Source: Devosia geojensis (lineage in GTDB: Bacteria; Pseudomonadota; Alphaproteobacteria; Rhizobiales; Devosiaceae). Taken from it: 64,000 nucleotides of DNA. The stretch spans positions 54,144 to 118,143 of the forward strand of contig NZ_JZEX01000046.1 in the NCBI RefSeq assembly GCF_000969415.1, written 5' to 3'. Positions 43,516 through 52,518 of this stretch are shown piece by piece (the first letter of the stretch is position 1; every line of letters starts with the position of its first letter). Under the pieces are notes generated by a model. The model ran no database searches. It saw nothing but the letters and a program-made list of their open reading frames with translations, and had not been told where the DNA came from. The position numbers and the translations under genes are program-made.

Positions 43516-44349
43516 CTACTGGCCGGCGGGTGCGGGTGCAGCGGGCTGCGCCGGAGCGGTCTCGCTCGGCGCGGTCTCCTCGGCGCCGCCGGCCGGCTCC
43601 GAGCCGGTCGGAGTGCCCTCGACCGTGGTCTCGCCCTCGGTTTCGGTTGCCGGGTCGGTCACGTCCTCGGTCTGCGGAGCCTCGGCCGGCTCGACCACCT
43701 GCTCGCCTTCCGGCGCGCCGCCGGTGCCCTCGGGCGCCTCTTCGGCCGGCGTGCCCTCGGCGGGTGCTTCATCGGCGGGTGCGGCTTCCTCGGCCGGCGC
43801 GGCTTCCGGGGTCGGCAGCGGCACGGGACTGTTGGAGAGCGTCTGCAGGTAGGCGATGATGTCGGCGCGTTCTTCCGGATTCGAGACCGAGAGCGACATC
43901 TTGGTGCCCGGCGCGAAGGCCTGCGGGCCGGAGAGCCACTCGTCCATGTGCTCGAAGGTCCAGGTCTCGCCCGAGGCGCCGATCTCGGCGAGTGCGCCCG
44001 AGTAGGAATAGCCTTCGTGGCCGGCGATCGGATGGCCGATCGTGTCCCAGAGCACCGGGCCCGACTTGTGGCCTTCACCCTCGCCGAAGTTGTGGCACGA
44101 CTGGCACTTGCGCGCCGCCGAAGCACCGCGCTCGGCGCTGGCGGCCGCCAGCCGCACCGCGATCGGCTCGACCGTGGGGGCCGCCGGGCCTTCGGCGGTT
44201 TCCGTGCCCTCGGGCTCGGGCAGGGCATAGCCGGGGCCGCGGCCCTCGATGGGGTGGTAGATGGCTTCGGCGAGAAAACCCACGCCCATGACGAACAGCA
44301 GCGTGCCAAGCACCGCGCCGATGATCTTGTTTAACTCGAACGAATTCAT
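43516..44349 (-). CDS. cycM: Membrane-anchored c-type cytochrome with an Ala/Glu/Pro tail (CycM-like)
   Basis: 277 residues. Residues 9-30 are an uncleaved signal anchor; the haem motif is CQSCH (82-86); Met153 in TKMSL is the expected sixth ligand. The haem domain ends near residue 180. The remaining ~95 residues are a low-complexity Ala/Glu/Pro/Thr tail ending in a Pro/Ala run. CycM passes electrons from the bc1 complex to a cytochrome oxidase. The tail is not a known part of CycM. Confidence 0.88.
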   Translation of the reverse strand: MNSFELNKIIGAVLGTLLFVMGVGFLAEAIYHPIEGRGPGYALPEPEGTETAEGPAAPTVEPIAVRLAAASAERGASAARKCQSCHNFGEGEGHKSGPVLWDTIGHPIAGHEGYSYSGALAEIGASGETWTFEHMDEWLSGPQAFAPGTKMSLSVSNPEERADIIAYLQTLSNSPVPLPTPEAAPAEEAAPADEAPAEGTPAEEAPEGTGGAPEGEQVVEPAEAPQTEDVTDPATETEGETTVEGTPTGSEPAGGAEETAPSETAPAQPAAPAPAGQ

Positions 44350-44602
44350 TTGGTCTTCCTGCCAGCCTGCCCCTGCGTTTCGATTGGCCCCGTAACATCC
44401 CGGCTAAACTGGGGATTGCCTCAACCCAGGGTCCCGACGCGCGCGCAAGATAGTTGCAAGGCTTTCTGCGTGCAACAGCCCATTCCCCGGGTGCGACAAT
44501 TCCCCCAAGAGCTGCTGCCGCAGCCCCGTGACGGCGCGTCCAGATTGACTCGGACTGTCGCCAGCGCCATTAGAGCGCCAACCTTAAGGAGGTCGCAAGC
44601 AC

Positions 44603-45433
44603 ATGGCCAGACGCATCGCCTTTCAGGGAGAACCCGGCGCCTTCAGCCACGCCGCCGCGAGGACCGTCTTTCCCGACGAGGAGTTCGTGCCCTCGATCAC
44701 CTTCGAGGAGGCCATTGGGGCGGTGCAGTCGGGCGCGGCCGATTTCGCCGTCCTTCCCGTCGAGAACTCGCTCTACGGGCGCATCACCGACATCCACCAC
44801 CTGCTGCCTGAAAGCGGCCTCTTTATCGTCGGCGAGACGTATCTGCGCATCGAGATGAACCTCTTGGGCCTTCCGGGCGCGAGCGTTGCCGATATCCGCA
44901 CCGTGCAATCCCAGCCGCCGGCCCTCGGCCAGTGCCGCAAGTTCATCGCCGAACACCGCCTGCGCACGATCAACGGCGCCGATACCGCCGGCTCGGCCAA
45001 GGCCGTGGCCGCCCAGTCCGACCGCTCGCTCGCCGCCATCGCCTCGCGCCTTGCTGGCGAGATCTACGGGCTCGACGTGCTGGCAACCAACATCGAGGAT
45101 GCCGGCCACAACACCACCCGCTTCCTCGTCATGTCGCGCGACGAGACGCAGGCCACCCGCAACGGCCGCAAGGTCAAGACCACCTTCGTCTTCCGCGTGC
45201 GCAACGTGCCGGCCGCGCTATACAAGGCCATGGGCGGCTTCGCCACCAACGGCATCAACATGACCAAGCTCGAAAGCTACATGGTCGACGGCTCCTTCAC
45301 CGCCACCCAGTTCTACGCCGACATCGAAGGCCACCCCGACGACATCGGCGTCCAGCACGCCTTCGAGGAACTGAGGTTCTTCACCGACCGCTTCAAGGTC
45401 CTGGGCGTCTACTACGCGTCCGAGGCAAGGTGA
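44603..45433 (+). CDS. pheA: Prephenate dehydratase
   Basis: 276 residues, a mono-functional dehydratase. N-terminal PDT domain (about 4-180) contains TTRF near residue 170; a C-terminal ACT domain with LESYM (ESRP-like) follows. Converts prephenate to phenylpyruvate; feedback inhibited by phenylalanine. A perfect TAAGGAGGT ribosome site lies 10 bases before the ATG. In rhizobial relatives kdsB lies between cycM and pheA; here the 253-base gap between them contains no gene. Confidence 0.94.
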   Translation: MARRIAFQGEPGAFSHAAARTVFPDEEFVPSITFEEAIGAVQSGAADFAVLPVENSLYGRITDIHHLLPESGLFIVGETYLRIEMNLLGLPGASVADIRTVQSQPPALGQCRKFIAEHRLRTINGADTAGSAKAVAAQSDRSLAAIASRLAGEIYGLDVLATNIEDAGHNTTRFLVMSRDETQATRNGRKVKTTFVFRVRNVPAALYKAMGGFATNGINMTKLESYMVDGSFTATQFYADIEGHPDDIGVQHAFEELRFFTDRFKVLGVYYASEAR

Positions 45434-45447
45434 ATGTTATAACGCCG

Positions 45448-45476
45448 TTGCTACATGAGCATGGGACAGCTATAGT
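45448..45476 (+). promoter_or_regulatory. Candidate promoter of the MazEF-type module
   Basis: TTGCTA (45448-45453), 17-bp spacer, TATAGT (45471-45476). Predicted transcript start near 45483, about 20 bases before the antitoxin ATG at 45504. Confidence 0.5.
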
Positions 45477-45503
45477 CACGATCGGTATCGGAAGGCTCGG
45501 ACC

Positions 45504-45758
45504 ATGCAAAGTGCGGTCAAAAAAATCGGTAACTCGGCCGGGGTGATCATCCCCAAGCCCTTGCTTGTCGAAATCGGCGCCAAGGCCGGGGACAAGGTCG
45601 ATCTGCGCGTCGAGGACGGCCGGATCATCATCGAGCCGGCTCGCCGTCATCCGCGCGAGGGCTGGGCGGAGGCGGCCAGGCAGCTGGCGGCTGAGGGAGA
45701 AGATGGTCTGGTCTGGCCTGAATTCGCCAACGATGATGATGCTGACTGGACATGGTGA
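45504..45758 (+). CDS. MazE/AbrB-type antitoxin
   Basis: 84 residues. Residues 3-45 are a swapped-hairpin AbrB/MazE domain (VKKIGNSAGVIIPKPLLVEIGAKAG). The C-terminal half (EGWAEAARQLAAEGEDGLVW...) is acidic and would occupy the toxin. Its stop overlaps the toxin start by seven bases, so the pair is translationally coupled. Confidence 0.88.
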   Translation: MQSAVKKIGNSAGVIIPKPLLVEIGAKAGDKVDLRVEDGRIIIEPARRHPREGWAEAARQLAAEGEDGLVWPEFANDDDADWTW

Positions 45759-46072
45759 AGCGCGGCGAGGTGTGGCTGGTCGCGCTTGACCCCACTGTCG
45801 GCGTTGAAATCCAGAAGACGCGGCCCTGTCTCGTCGTCTCCCCGCCGGAAATCCACGATAATCTGCGCATTGCCCTTGTCTCTCCGATGACGAGCGGCAG
45901 CCGACCGATGCCCTTTCGCGTGCCTATCCATTTTCAGGGGGTCGACGGTTTCGTCGTTCTCGAACAGACACGGGCAGTCGACAAACATCGTATGCTCAGA
46001 CGCTTGGGAGAAGCACCCGCGGCTACCCTGGATGAGACTCTGGCGACGCTACGCAACCTCTTCACACCATAG
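45752..46072 (+). CDS. MazF/PemK-type toxin
   Basis: 106 residues, the CcdB/MazF fold: RGEVWLVALDPTVGVEIQKTRP at the start and a conserved QTRAVDKHR segment near residue 73. Such toxins cleave mRNA at short sites. Activity is inferred from the family. The pair sits between pheA and the SRP RNA gene. Confidence 0.9.
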   Translation: MVKRGEVWLVALDPTVGVEIQKTRPCLVVSPPEIHDNLRIALVSPMTSGSRPMPFRVPIHFQGVDGFVVLEQTRAVDKHRMLRRLGEAPAATLDETLATLRNLFTP

Positions 46073-46110
46073 CCCTTGCCATCGCCATATTCCTTGGCCA
46101 TATAGGCATC

Positions 46111-46205
46111 GGGAGGTTGGCGCGGACGTGTTCCTCGCCAACCGGGTCAGGTCCGGAAGGAAGCAGCCCCAACGAGACCTTCACGGGTCGTTGCCAGCCT
46201 CCTTT
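46111..46205 (+). ncRNA. ffs: 4.5S signal recognition particle RNA
   Basis: The domain IV loop (GGTCCGGAAGGAAGCAGCC, 46150-46168) is the universal SRP core with its GGAA tetraloop. The ends pair: GGAGGTTGGC near 46112 with GCCAGCCTCC ending at 46202, forming one long hairpin of about 91-95 bases. A TTGCCA (46076-46081), 17-bp spacer, CATATA (46099-46104) promoter would start transcription near 46111. Acts with Ffh in membrane-protein targeting. Confidence 0.93.
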
Positions 46206-46327
46206 CCTTATGCGTTCCGGCAGTCGTGGATAGTCGCCTTTGCCGTTCGAAAATGCTTGAGGAAGTGCCTATAGTGCCCGCATGGCACGAGGCGGAATCT
46301 CCAACACGAACGGAATGAAGGGGCAGG

Positions 46328-48094
46328 ATGGCTGACGCTCTCACCTCGCCCTATCTGGTGCTGGCGCGCAAATACCGCCCGGTGAGCTTTGCAACGCTCA
46401 TCGGTCAGGACGCGATGGTCCAGACCCTCTCCAACGCCTTCCGGCAGAACCGCATCCACCACGCCTTTATCCTCACCGGCGTGCGCGGCGTCGGCAAGAC
46501 GACGACTGCGCGGATCCTCGCGCGCGCCTTCAACTATGAGGACGAGACCGGCCGCCATCCGACCCTCGATCTCGAGACAGAGGGCATCCATTGCCGGGCG
46601 ATCATCGAAGGGCGGCACGTCGATGTCGTCGAGATGGACGCGGCCTCCAATACCGGCATCAACGACATCCGCGAGATCATCGACTCGGTGAAGTACGGCC
46701 CGGTCTCGGCGCCCTACAAGGTCTACATCATCGACGAGGTGCACATGCTCTCGACGGCGGCCTTCAACGGGCTCTTGAAGACGCTCGAGGAGCCGCCGCC
46801 CTACGTCAAGTTCATCTTCGCCACCACCGAGATCAGGAAGGTCCCCGTCACCATCCTCTCGCGCTGCCAGCGCTTTGACCTGCGGCGAGTGACCCCCGAG
46901 GTGATGACGGCCCATCTCGAGGACCTGCTGGCGCGCGAGAACATCCCCTATGAGCCCGAGGCGCTGGCCATGATCGTGCGCGCCGGCGAAGGCTCGGTGC
47001 GCGACAACCAGTCCCTGCTCGACCAGGCCATCGCTCACGGCGACGGCAAGGTCACCGCCGGAACGGTCAAGGCGATGCTCGGTCTCGGCGATCGCGCCAG
47101 GATCATCGATCTCTTCGAGAGCCTGATGGGCGGCCGGGTCGCCGAGGCGCTCGAAACCATGCGCGGCCTCTATGACGCCGGCGCCGACCCGCAGACGATC
47201 GTCGCCGACCTCGCCGACTTCACCCACCTCGTCACCCGCATCAAGGTCGTGCCGGCGGCCGCCGACGATGTGTCGCTGACCCCCGACGAGCGCGCCCGCG
47301 GCAGTGAGCTGGCCGGACGCCTTGCCATGCGCGCGCTCTCGCGCACCTGGCAGATCCTCTTTAAAGGTTACGAGGAGGTCGGCAGGGCCGGCAACGCGTT
47401 GCAGGCGGCCGAAATGGTGCTGGTGCGTCTCGCCTATGCAGCCGACCTGCCGAGCCCGGACGAGGTGATCGCCCGGCTGGCCAATCAGTCCGCACCCTCC
47501 GTCGCGCCGCAGCCGGCGTCCCTTGCGCGCCCGAATGGCGGGGGAGGCGGTGGTCCGCAGGCGTTGCGTGTCGAAACGCCGCGTTCGATCTCGGCTCCCG
47601 CACCCGCACCCGCGCCGGCACCGACATTCGAGCCGCAGGCCGTGGCGCGCCCTGTCGCGCAGCCGTCCCTCGCCAATCCGCAGAGCTATGCCGAACTCAT
47701 CGGGCTCGCCAGCGCCAAGCGCGACCTGCTCATCAAGCACGCGCTCGAGGCCGACATGCGCCCGGTTTCGTTCAGCGCCGGCCGCATCGAGGTGGCGTTG
47801 CGCGAGGGAGCCGATCCCGGCGTCATCTCGACGCTCTCGGCGCGGCTGCAGACCTGGACGGGCGAGCGCTGGCTGGTGACCGTCTCGACCCACGCGCCGG
47901 CCGGCCCGACGCTGCGCGAGCTTGCCGAGCAGAAGCGGGACGCGGCCCGCGATGCCGCCGCCGGAGATCCGCTGGTCAAGGCCATTCTCGAAACCTTCCC
48001 CGGCGCCAAGCTCGTCAACGTCAAGGTGCGCGACGAAACGGCCGCGCCCGAGATGCCGGCCGACCTGCCGCCAGACCCAGAAGAGGACGACTGA
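46328..48094 (+). CDS. dnaX: DNA polymerase III subunit gamma/tau
   Basis: 588 residues. AAA+ clamp loader: Walker [10 protein letters not shown] near residue 51, IIDEVHML near 134, TTEIRK sensor 1. The zinc module normally with four Cys is reduced to one (GIHC), a feature of this bacterial order. A Pro/Ala-rich linker (about 395-440) separates the C-terminal tau-like domain. No A-rich slippery heptamer was visible for a gamma form. Its stop overlaps the next ATG by one base. Confidence 0.95.
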   Translation: MADALTSPYLVLARKYRPVSFATLIGQDAMVQTLSNAFRQNRIHHAFILTGVRGVGKTTTARILARAFNYEDETGRHPTLDLETEGIHCRAIIEGRHVDVVEMDAASNTGINDIREIIDSVKYGPVSAPYKVYIIDEVHMLSTAAFNGLLKTLEEPPPYVKFIFATTEIRKVPVTILSRCQRFDLRRVTPEVMTAHLEDLLARENIPYEPEALAMIVRAGEGSVRDNQSLLDQAIAHGDGKVTAGTVKAMLGLGDRARIIDLFESLMGGRVAEALETMRGLYDAGADPQTIVADLADFTHLVTRIKVVPAAADDVSLTPDERARGSELAGRLAMRALSRTWQILFKGYEEVGRAGNALQAAEMVLVRLAYAADLPSPDEVIARLANQSAPSVAPQPASLARPNGGGGGGPQALRVETPRSISAPAPAPAPAPTFEPQAVARPVAQPSLANPQSYAELIGLASAKRDLLIKHALEADMRPVSFSAGRIEVALREGADPGVISTLSARLQTWTGERWLVTVSTHAPAGPTLRELAEQKRDAARDAAAGDPLVKAILETFPGAKLVNVKVRDETAAPEMPADLPPDPEEDD

Positions 48095-48417
48095 TGAAAG
48101 ACATCATGGGCATGATGAAGGCCGCGAGCGAGATGAAGGGCAAGATGGACGCCCTGCAGGCCGAGCTCGCCGAAATGGTGGTCGAAGGCCGGTCCGGCGG
48201 CGGGCTCGTCTCCGTCTCGCTCTCCGGCAAGGGAGAGATGAAGGGGGTGAGGATCGATCCCTCGCTCTTCAAGGACGACGACGTCGAGGTGCTGGAAGAC
48301 CTGATCGTTGCCGCCCACAACGACGCCAAGGCCAAGGCCGAGACCGCCATGCAGGAGAAGATGGGCCAGCTGACCGCCGGCCTGCCGCTCCCGCCGGGCA
48401 TGAAGTTCCCGTTCTGA
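48094..48417 (+). CDS. YbaB/EbfC nucleoid-associated protein
   Basis: 107 residues; family length. The central [24 protein letters not shown] stretch and flanking helices are typical. A DNA-binding dimer thought to act with the replication/recombination genes next to it. Translationally coupled to dnaX (TGATG). Confidence 0.93.
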   Translation: MKDIMGMMKAASEMKGKMDALQAELAEMVVEGRSGGGLVSVSLSGKGEMKGVRIDPSLFKDDDVEVLEDLIVAAHNDAKAKAETAMQEKMGQLTAGLPLPPGMKFPF

Positions 48418-48467
48418 AAGGAGCGCGCAGCCGATAGGTAGGGCGGGCAAACATCCCACCCACGGAT

Positions 48468-48598
48468 GTCATCCCGGCGAAAGCCGGGACCCAGTAAACG
48501 ACGAAGGTGCGGCTCCGGCCGCGATCCCTCGCGTTCTGGCATCGGTCCTGGAACCGATGGAACAGAGTGTACTGGATCCCGGCTTTCGCCGGGATGAC
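48468..48598. repeat. Intergenic palindromic repeat, family A (copy 2)
   Basis: Arms at 48468-48496 and 48570-48598, nearly identical to those at 877-1031. It fills most of the 241-base gap between ybaB and recR. Nothing else is visible in the gap. Confidence 0.85.
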
Positions 48599-48658
48599 AT
48601 CGGAGAGAGGATGGTTTTGTTGCCAGAGTTGCTCCTGCTCGCTATTCGCTGATCAACC

Positions 48659-49255
48659 ATGTCCAACGGTGGCCCCGAGATCGAGCAGTTGATCCAGCTC
48701 CTGGCGCGTCTGCCGGGGCTCGGGCCGCGTTCGGCCCGCCGCGCCGTGCTGCATCTCATCAAGAAGAAGGACCAGCTGATGGTCCCCCTTTCGGCTGCGC
48801 TCGACCGCGCCGTCGATGCGGTGCGCACCTGCGAGGTGTGCGGCAATGTCGACACCCGCTCGCCCTGCGGCATCTGCTCGGACCCGCGCCGCGCCGAATC
48901 GGGCCTGCTGATCGTCGTCGAGGATGTTGCCGATCTCTGGGCCCTGGAGCGGGCCGGCGTGGGCGCCGTTCGATACCACGTCCTCGGCGGCGTGCTCTCC
49001 CCGCTCGATGGCGTCGGACCGGAAGACCTTTCGCTCGATGAGCTCGTGGCGCGCGCTCCGCAGTTCTCCGAGATCGTCCTCGCCGTCAACGCCACCGTCG
49101 AGGGCCAGACCACGGCCCACTACATCACCGACCGCCTCGCCGGCACCGGCGTCAAGGTCACCCGCCTTGCCCACGGCGTACCCGTCGGCGGCGAGCTCGA
49201 CTATCTCGATGAAGGAACGCTGAGCCAGGCGCTGCGGGCGCGCACCGAGCTTTGA
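48659..49255 (+). CDS. recR: Recombination mediator RecR
   Basis: 198 residues. N-terminal helix-hairpin-helix ([17 protein letters not shown]), a zinc finger with [16 protein letters not shown] near residue 57, and a Toprim domain ([15 protein letters not shown]). It helps RecF/RecO load RecA at gaps. Standard length and position after ybaB. Confidence 0.95.
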   Translation: MSNGGPEIEQLIQLLARLPGLGPRSARRAVLHLIKKKDQLMVPLSAALDRAVDAVRTCEVCGNVDTRSPCGICSDPRRAESGLLIVVEDVADLWALERAGVGAVRYHVLGGVLSPLDGVGPEDLSLDELVARAPQFSEIVLAVNATVEGQTTAHYITDRLAGTGVKVTRLAHGVPVGGELDYLDEGTLSQALRARTEL

Positions 49256-49259
49256 CAGC

Positions 49260-49742
49260 TCAGCGGCGGTTGCCGTTGCCGCCCTCGCGCCCGCTGGCGG
49301 CCAGCCGCTCCTTGCGCGCGACGCTTTCGTCTTCCGCGGTGTCGAGCCCGTCGCCCTCGATGGCGAGGCGCCCGTCCTCGTCGTCGGGCGAGAGTGTGTC
49401 GAGGTGGTCGGCCGGGTCGATCTCGTAGGCGCCCTCGAGCGCCGCGAAGTCGGAGGTCTCGTCGGCCTCGTCCTCATCGCTCGTCAGCATGTCTATGGCC
49501 CGGTTCAGTTCGCGCACCAGGATACGCGCATCGCCTCCGCGCACCCCCGCCGAGGCCTGCACCATCGCCTCCTCGCGCATCTCGCGCAGCCGGTCGATCC
49601 GTTCATCGATAGGCCGCTCGTCGGTGTAGACGAGGTCCTCGATCTCGGTCTGGCTGATCGGCAGGGCAATGCCCGGCGGATCGTCGTCGGGATCGCTCAC
49701 CTGCGGCAGCAGCGTGCCGTGTCGAGGGTTCGGCTGGCTCAT
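49260..49742 (-). CDS. Acidic hypothetical protein next to recR
   Basis: 160 residues from the ATG at 49742, with GGAG at a proper distance. Rich in Asp and Glu, with a central helix (about 48-93) and long disordered-looking ends. No membrane segment or known motif. It converges with recR (four bases between stops). I cannot assign a function. Confidence 0.55.
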   Translation of the reverse strand: MSQPNPRHGTLLPQVSDPDDDPPGIALPISQTEIEDLVYTDERPIDERIDRLREMREEAMVQASAGVRGGDARILVRELNRAIDMLTSDEDEADETSDFAALEGAYEIDPADHLDTLSPDDEDGRLAIEGDGLDTAEDESVARKERLAASGREGGNGNRR

Positions 49743-50001
49743 GGCGTGTCTCCTCGTCATCGAGCCCGTCCCGCGTCGCGCAGCACCTTCCGTCGCGGTC
49801 CGGACGGATAAGGCATCATCCACCCGGGCGGCATCCTCCGCAAGGGTCTGCGTCACTTGTGATCGCCGGCATTTGCCGCGCCCGCGTCATCAGCTCTTAA
49901 CTCTGCGCCAAGTTAGGCCAAGGATAGGGGTTTCCCCCGACAAGCTTTGTTAACTGGCCCGGACGCAAGGGTCGAGCCGCATGGCTTACCTGGGGTGATC
50001 G

Positions 50002-52410
50002 GTGCATACCGTCCTTTCCACGCTGCTCTTCGAGCACGATCTGCGTCTCGTGGCTCTGGCCGGCCTCGTCTGCGCGCTTGCATCCTTTGCCGGCATCAGC
50101 ATCCTCCACCATGCCAGGCGCAGCTCGGCTCACGCACGTTATATCTGGCTCGCCGTCGCGGCTGTAGCCGTGGGCTTCGGTGTATGGTCGACCCACTTCA
50201 TCGCCATGATCGCCTTCCGCCCGGACATTCCCGTCGGCTACGATCTCCCGGGCACGATCGTGTCGCTCGTCATCGCCATCGTCATCACCGGCGGTGGCCT
50301 GTGGATCGCCGCCATTGGCCGCGGCAGGGCCGACTTCGCCCTTGGCGGGGCTGTCGCCGGCTTCGGCATCTCGGCCATGCACTATACCGGCATGGCCGCC
50401 CTCATCATCGGCGGCGAGATCCAGTGGGATCTCGTCCTCATGGCCGCCTCCGTGCTCTTGGGCATGGGGCTCGGGCTCGTCGCCTTCGTGCTATCGGCTT
50501 GGGGGCGCGGGCTCGGCTGGCGGCTCGGTGGCGCCGGCGTGTTGACGCTCGCCATCTGCGCCATGCACTTCACCGCCATGGGCGCGGTCAATCTCGACAA
50601 TTGCTATCCTGTCGTTGCCGAGGGCGACATCTCCCCCGCCTACCTATCCATGGCGGTCGGCATCGCCGGCATCCTGATCGTGGGGCTGGCGCTCGGCGGC
50701 ATGATGCTGGACCGGCACGAGCGCCGGCGCGCCGCCCGCGAGACCGGCCGCATGCGGCTGCTCGCAGACGCCGCTGTCGATGGCCTGATCGTCACCGACG
50801 GCGAGCGCGTCCTCACCGCCAATTCGAGCTTCCAGCGCATGATCGACGCCGAAGGCATCGACGTGACCGGCTGCCCGCTCGAGGAACTCTTCCCGTCCAC
50901 GGCGCTGGCCGAGCTTTTTGCGCAGCCGGACGTGCGTCTCGAAACCGAGCTCGGCGACGGCAGCGGGCGCGTCATTCCGGTGGAGGCGGTCCTGCGGCCG
51001 GTGGAATATGCCGGCCAAGAGCGCAGCGCCATCGCCATCCGCGATCTCAGCGCGCGCAAGAAGGACGAGCAGCAGATCCGCTTCCTCGCCCACCATGATT
51101 CCCTGACCGGGCTTTCCAACCGCGCTGCTTTCAACCGCCAGTTGCACAAGGAGATGAGCACGGCCCGCCGTCTTGGCCAGTCGGTCGCCGTGCTCTGTCT
51201 CGATCTCGACCGGTTCAAGGAGGTCAACGACCTCTTCGGGCACGGAGCCGGCGATTCCATGCTGCAGGCGGTCGCCGAGCGCCTGACGGGCGTTCTCGGG
51301 GACGGCCAGACCTGCTCGCGCCTCGGGGGCGACGAGTTCGCGGTCATCGTGCCCGAGATCGACGGACCTGCCCAAGCCGGGCGGGTCGCCGAGGCGATCA
51401 TGGAGGCGTTCCGCGACCACAACCTCGAATCCGGTTCCGGGGCGCTGATTTCCGCCAGCATCGGCATCGCGCTCTATCCGGACAACGCCGAGACCGCGCA
51501 GGCTCTGATCGCCAACGCCGACACGGCCCTCTACCGCGCCAAGCAGGACGGTCGCGGCGTCTATCGGTTCTTCGAGGCGCAAATGGGCGCAGCCGTGCGC
51601 GAGAAGCGCCTGCTCGAAAACGACCTGCGTGCGGCGATCGCCCGCAACGAGCTCACGCTGGTCTTCCAGCCGCAGGTGGGCGTTGCGAGCGGCGAGGTGA
51701 CGGGCTTCGAGGCTCTCGTGCGCTGGACGCATCCGGTGCGCGGGGAGGTTTCGCCCTCCGTCTTCATCCCCATCGCCGAGGAGAGCGGCCTGATCCTCGC
51801 CATCGGCGACTGGGTCATGCGCGAGGCCTGTACGGAGGCGGCAACCTGGACGAACCGCCTGCCGGTCGCCGTCAATGTGTCACCCGTCCAGCTGCACGCC
51901 GCCGATTTTCTCGCCAATCTCGAAGCGATCCTCGCCCAGACCGGCCTTGCCCCCGGGCAGCTGGAAATCGAGATCACGGAAACGGCGCTCATTCGCGACC
52001 TCGCCCGCACGATCGCAACCCTCGATCGGGTCAAGGCGCTGGGCGTGCGCGTCGCCATGGACGATTTCGGCACAGGCTATTCGTCGCTTGCGAACCTGCG
52101 CGCCTTCGCCTTCGACAAGATCAAGGTCGACCAGTCGTTCATCCGCTCGGTGGACCACTCCGACCAGTCGGCGGCGATCGTGCGGGCGGTGCTCGGCCTC
52201 GGCAGCGGCCTCAAGCTGCCCGTCGTTGCCGAGGGCGTCGAGCGGCTGGAGGAACTCGAGTTCCTGCGCGCCGAAGCCTGCGCCGAGGTGCAGGGGTATT
52301 TCTTCAGCCGGCCCGCCCCGATCGCGGACTTTGCCGCCATCACCAGCGGGCGCGATCGCTTCCTGCTTGCCGCCAACGCAACGGCCCTGCCGGCGCGCAT
52401 GGCCGTCTGA
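50002..52410 (+). CDS. MHYT-PAS-GGDEF-EAL cyclic-di-GMP protein
   Basis: 802 residues from GTG at 50002. Residues about 8-235 hold seven membrane helices with three MHYT-type motifs (STHF, AMHYTGM, AMHFTAMG), a proposed ligand-sensing module. A PAS-like region (about 245-350) follows. The GGDEF domain is intact (LDLDRF, LGGDEF) but has no RxxD inhibition site upstream. The EAL domain is intact (FEALVRW, EITETAL, DDFGTGYSSL). It may make and degrade c-di-GMP, which commonly controls attachment and pili. Net direction cannot be judged. Confidence 0.92.
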   Translation: MHTVLSTLLFEHDLRLVALAGLVCALASFAGISILHHARRSSAHARYIWLAVAAVAVGFGVWSTHFIAMIAFRPDIPVGYDLPGTIVSLVIAIVITGGGLWIAAIGRGRADFALGGAVAGFGISAMHYTGMAALIIGGEIQWDLVLMAASVLLGMGLGLVAFVLSAWGRGLGWRLGGAGVLTLAICAMHFTAMGAVNLDNCYPVVAEGDISPAYLSMAVGIAGILIVGLALGGMMLDRHERRRAARETGRMRLLADAAVDGLIVTDGERVLTANSSFQRMIDAEGIDVTGCPLEELFPSTALAELFAQPDVRLETELGDGSGRVIPVEAVLRPVEYAGQERSAIAIRDLSARKKDEQQIRFLAHHDSLTGLSNRAAFNRQLHKEMSTARRLGQSVAVLCLDLDRFKEVNDLFGHGAGDSMLQAVAERLTGVLGDGQTCSRLGGDEFAVIVPEIDGPAQAGRVAEAIMEAFRDHNLESGSGALISASIGIALYPDNAETAQALIANADTALYRAKQDGRGVYRFFEAQMGAAVREKRLLENDLRAAIARNELTLVFQPQVGVASGEVTGFEALVRWTHPVRGEVSPSVFIPIAEESGLILAIGDWVMREACTEAATWTNRLPVAVNVSPVQLHAADFLANLEAILAQTGLAPGQLEIEITETALIRDLARTIATLDRVKALGVRVAMDDFGTGYSSLANLRAFAFDKIKVDQSFIRSVDHSDQSAAIVRAVLGLGSGLKLPVVAEGVERLEELEFLRAEACAEVQGYFFSRPAPIADFAAITSGRDRFLLAANATALPARMAV

Positions 52411-52518
52411 GGACCGCTCAGCCGAGCGCTTCGTGCGAGAAATCCATGGTGCGCCGCCGCGCCTCTTCGCCCGCCGCATCATAGCGGGTCGCGCACATGT
52501 GACGCAGACGCAGGCCCG

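Noticed and set aside
46328..48094. Programmed frameshift in dnaX to make gamma
   Set aside because: No A-rich slippery heptamer with a following stem-loop was visible in the region where it would be expected.
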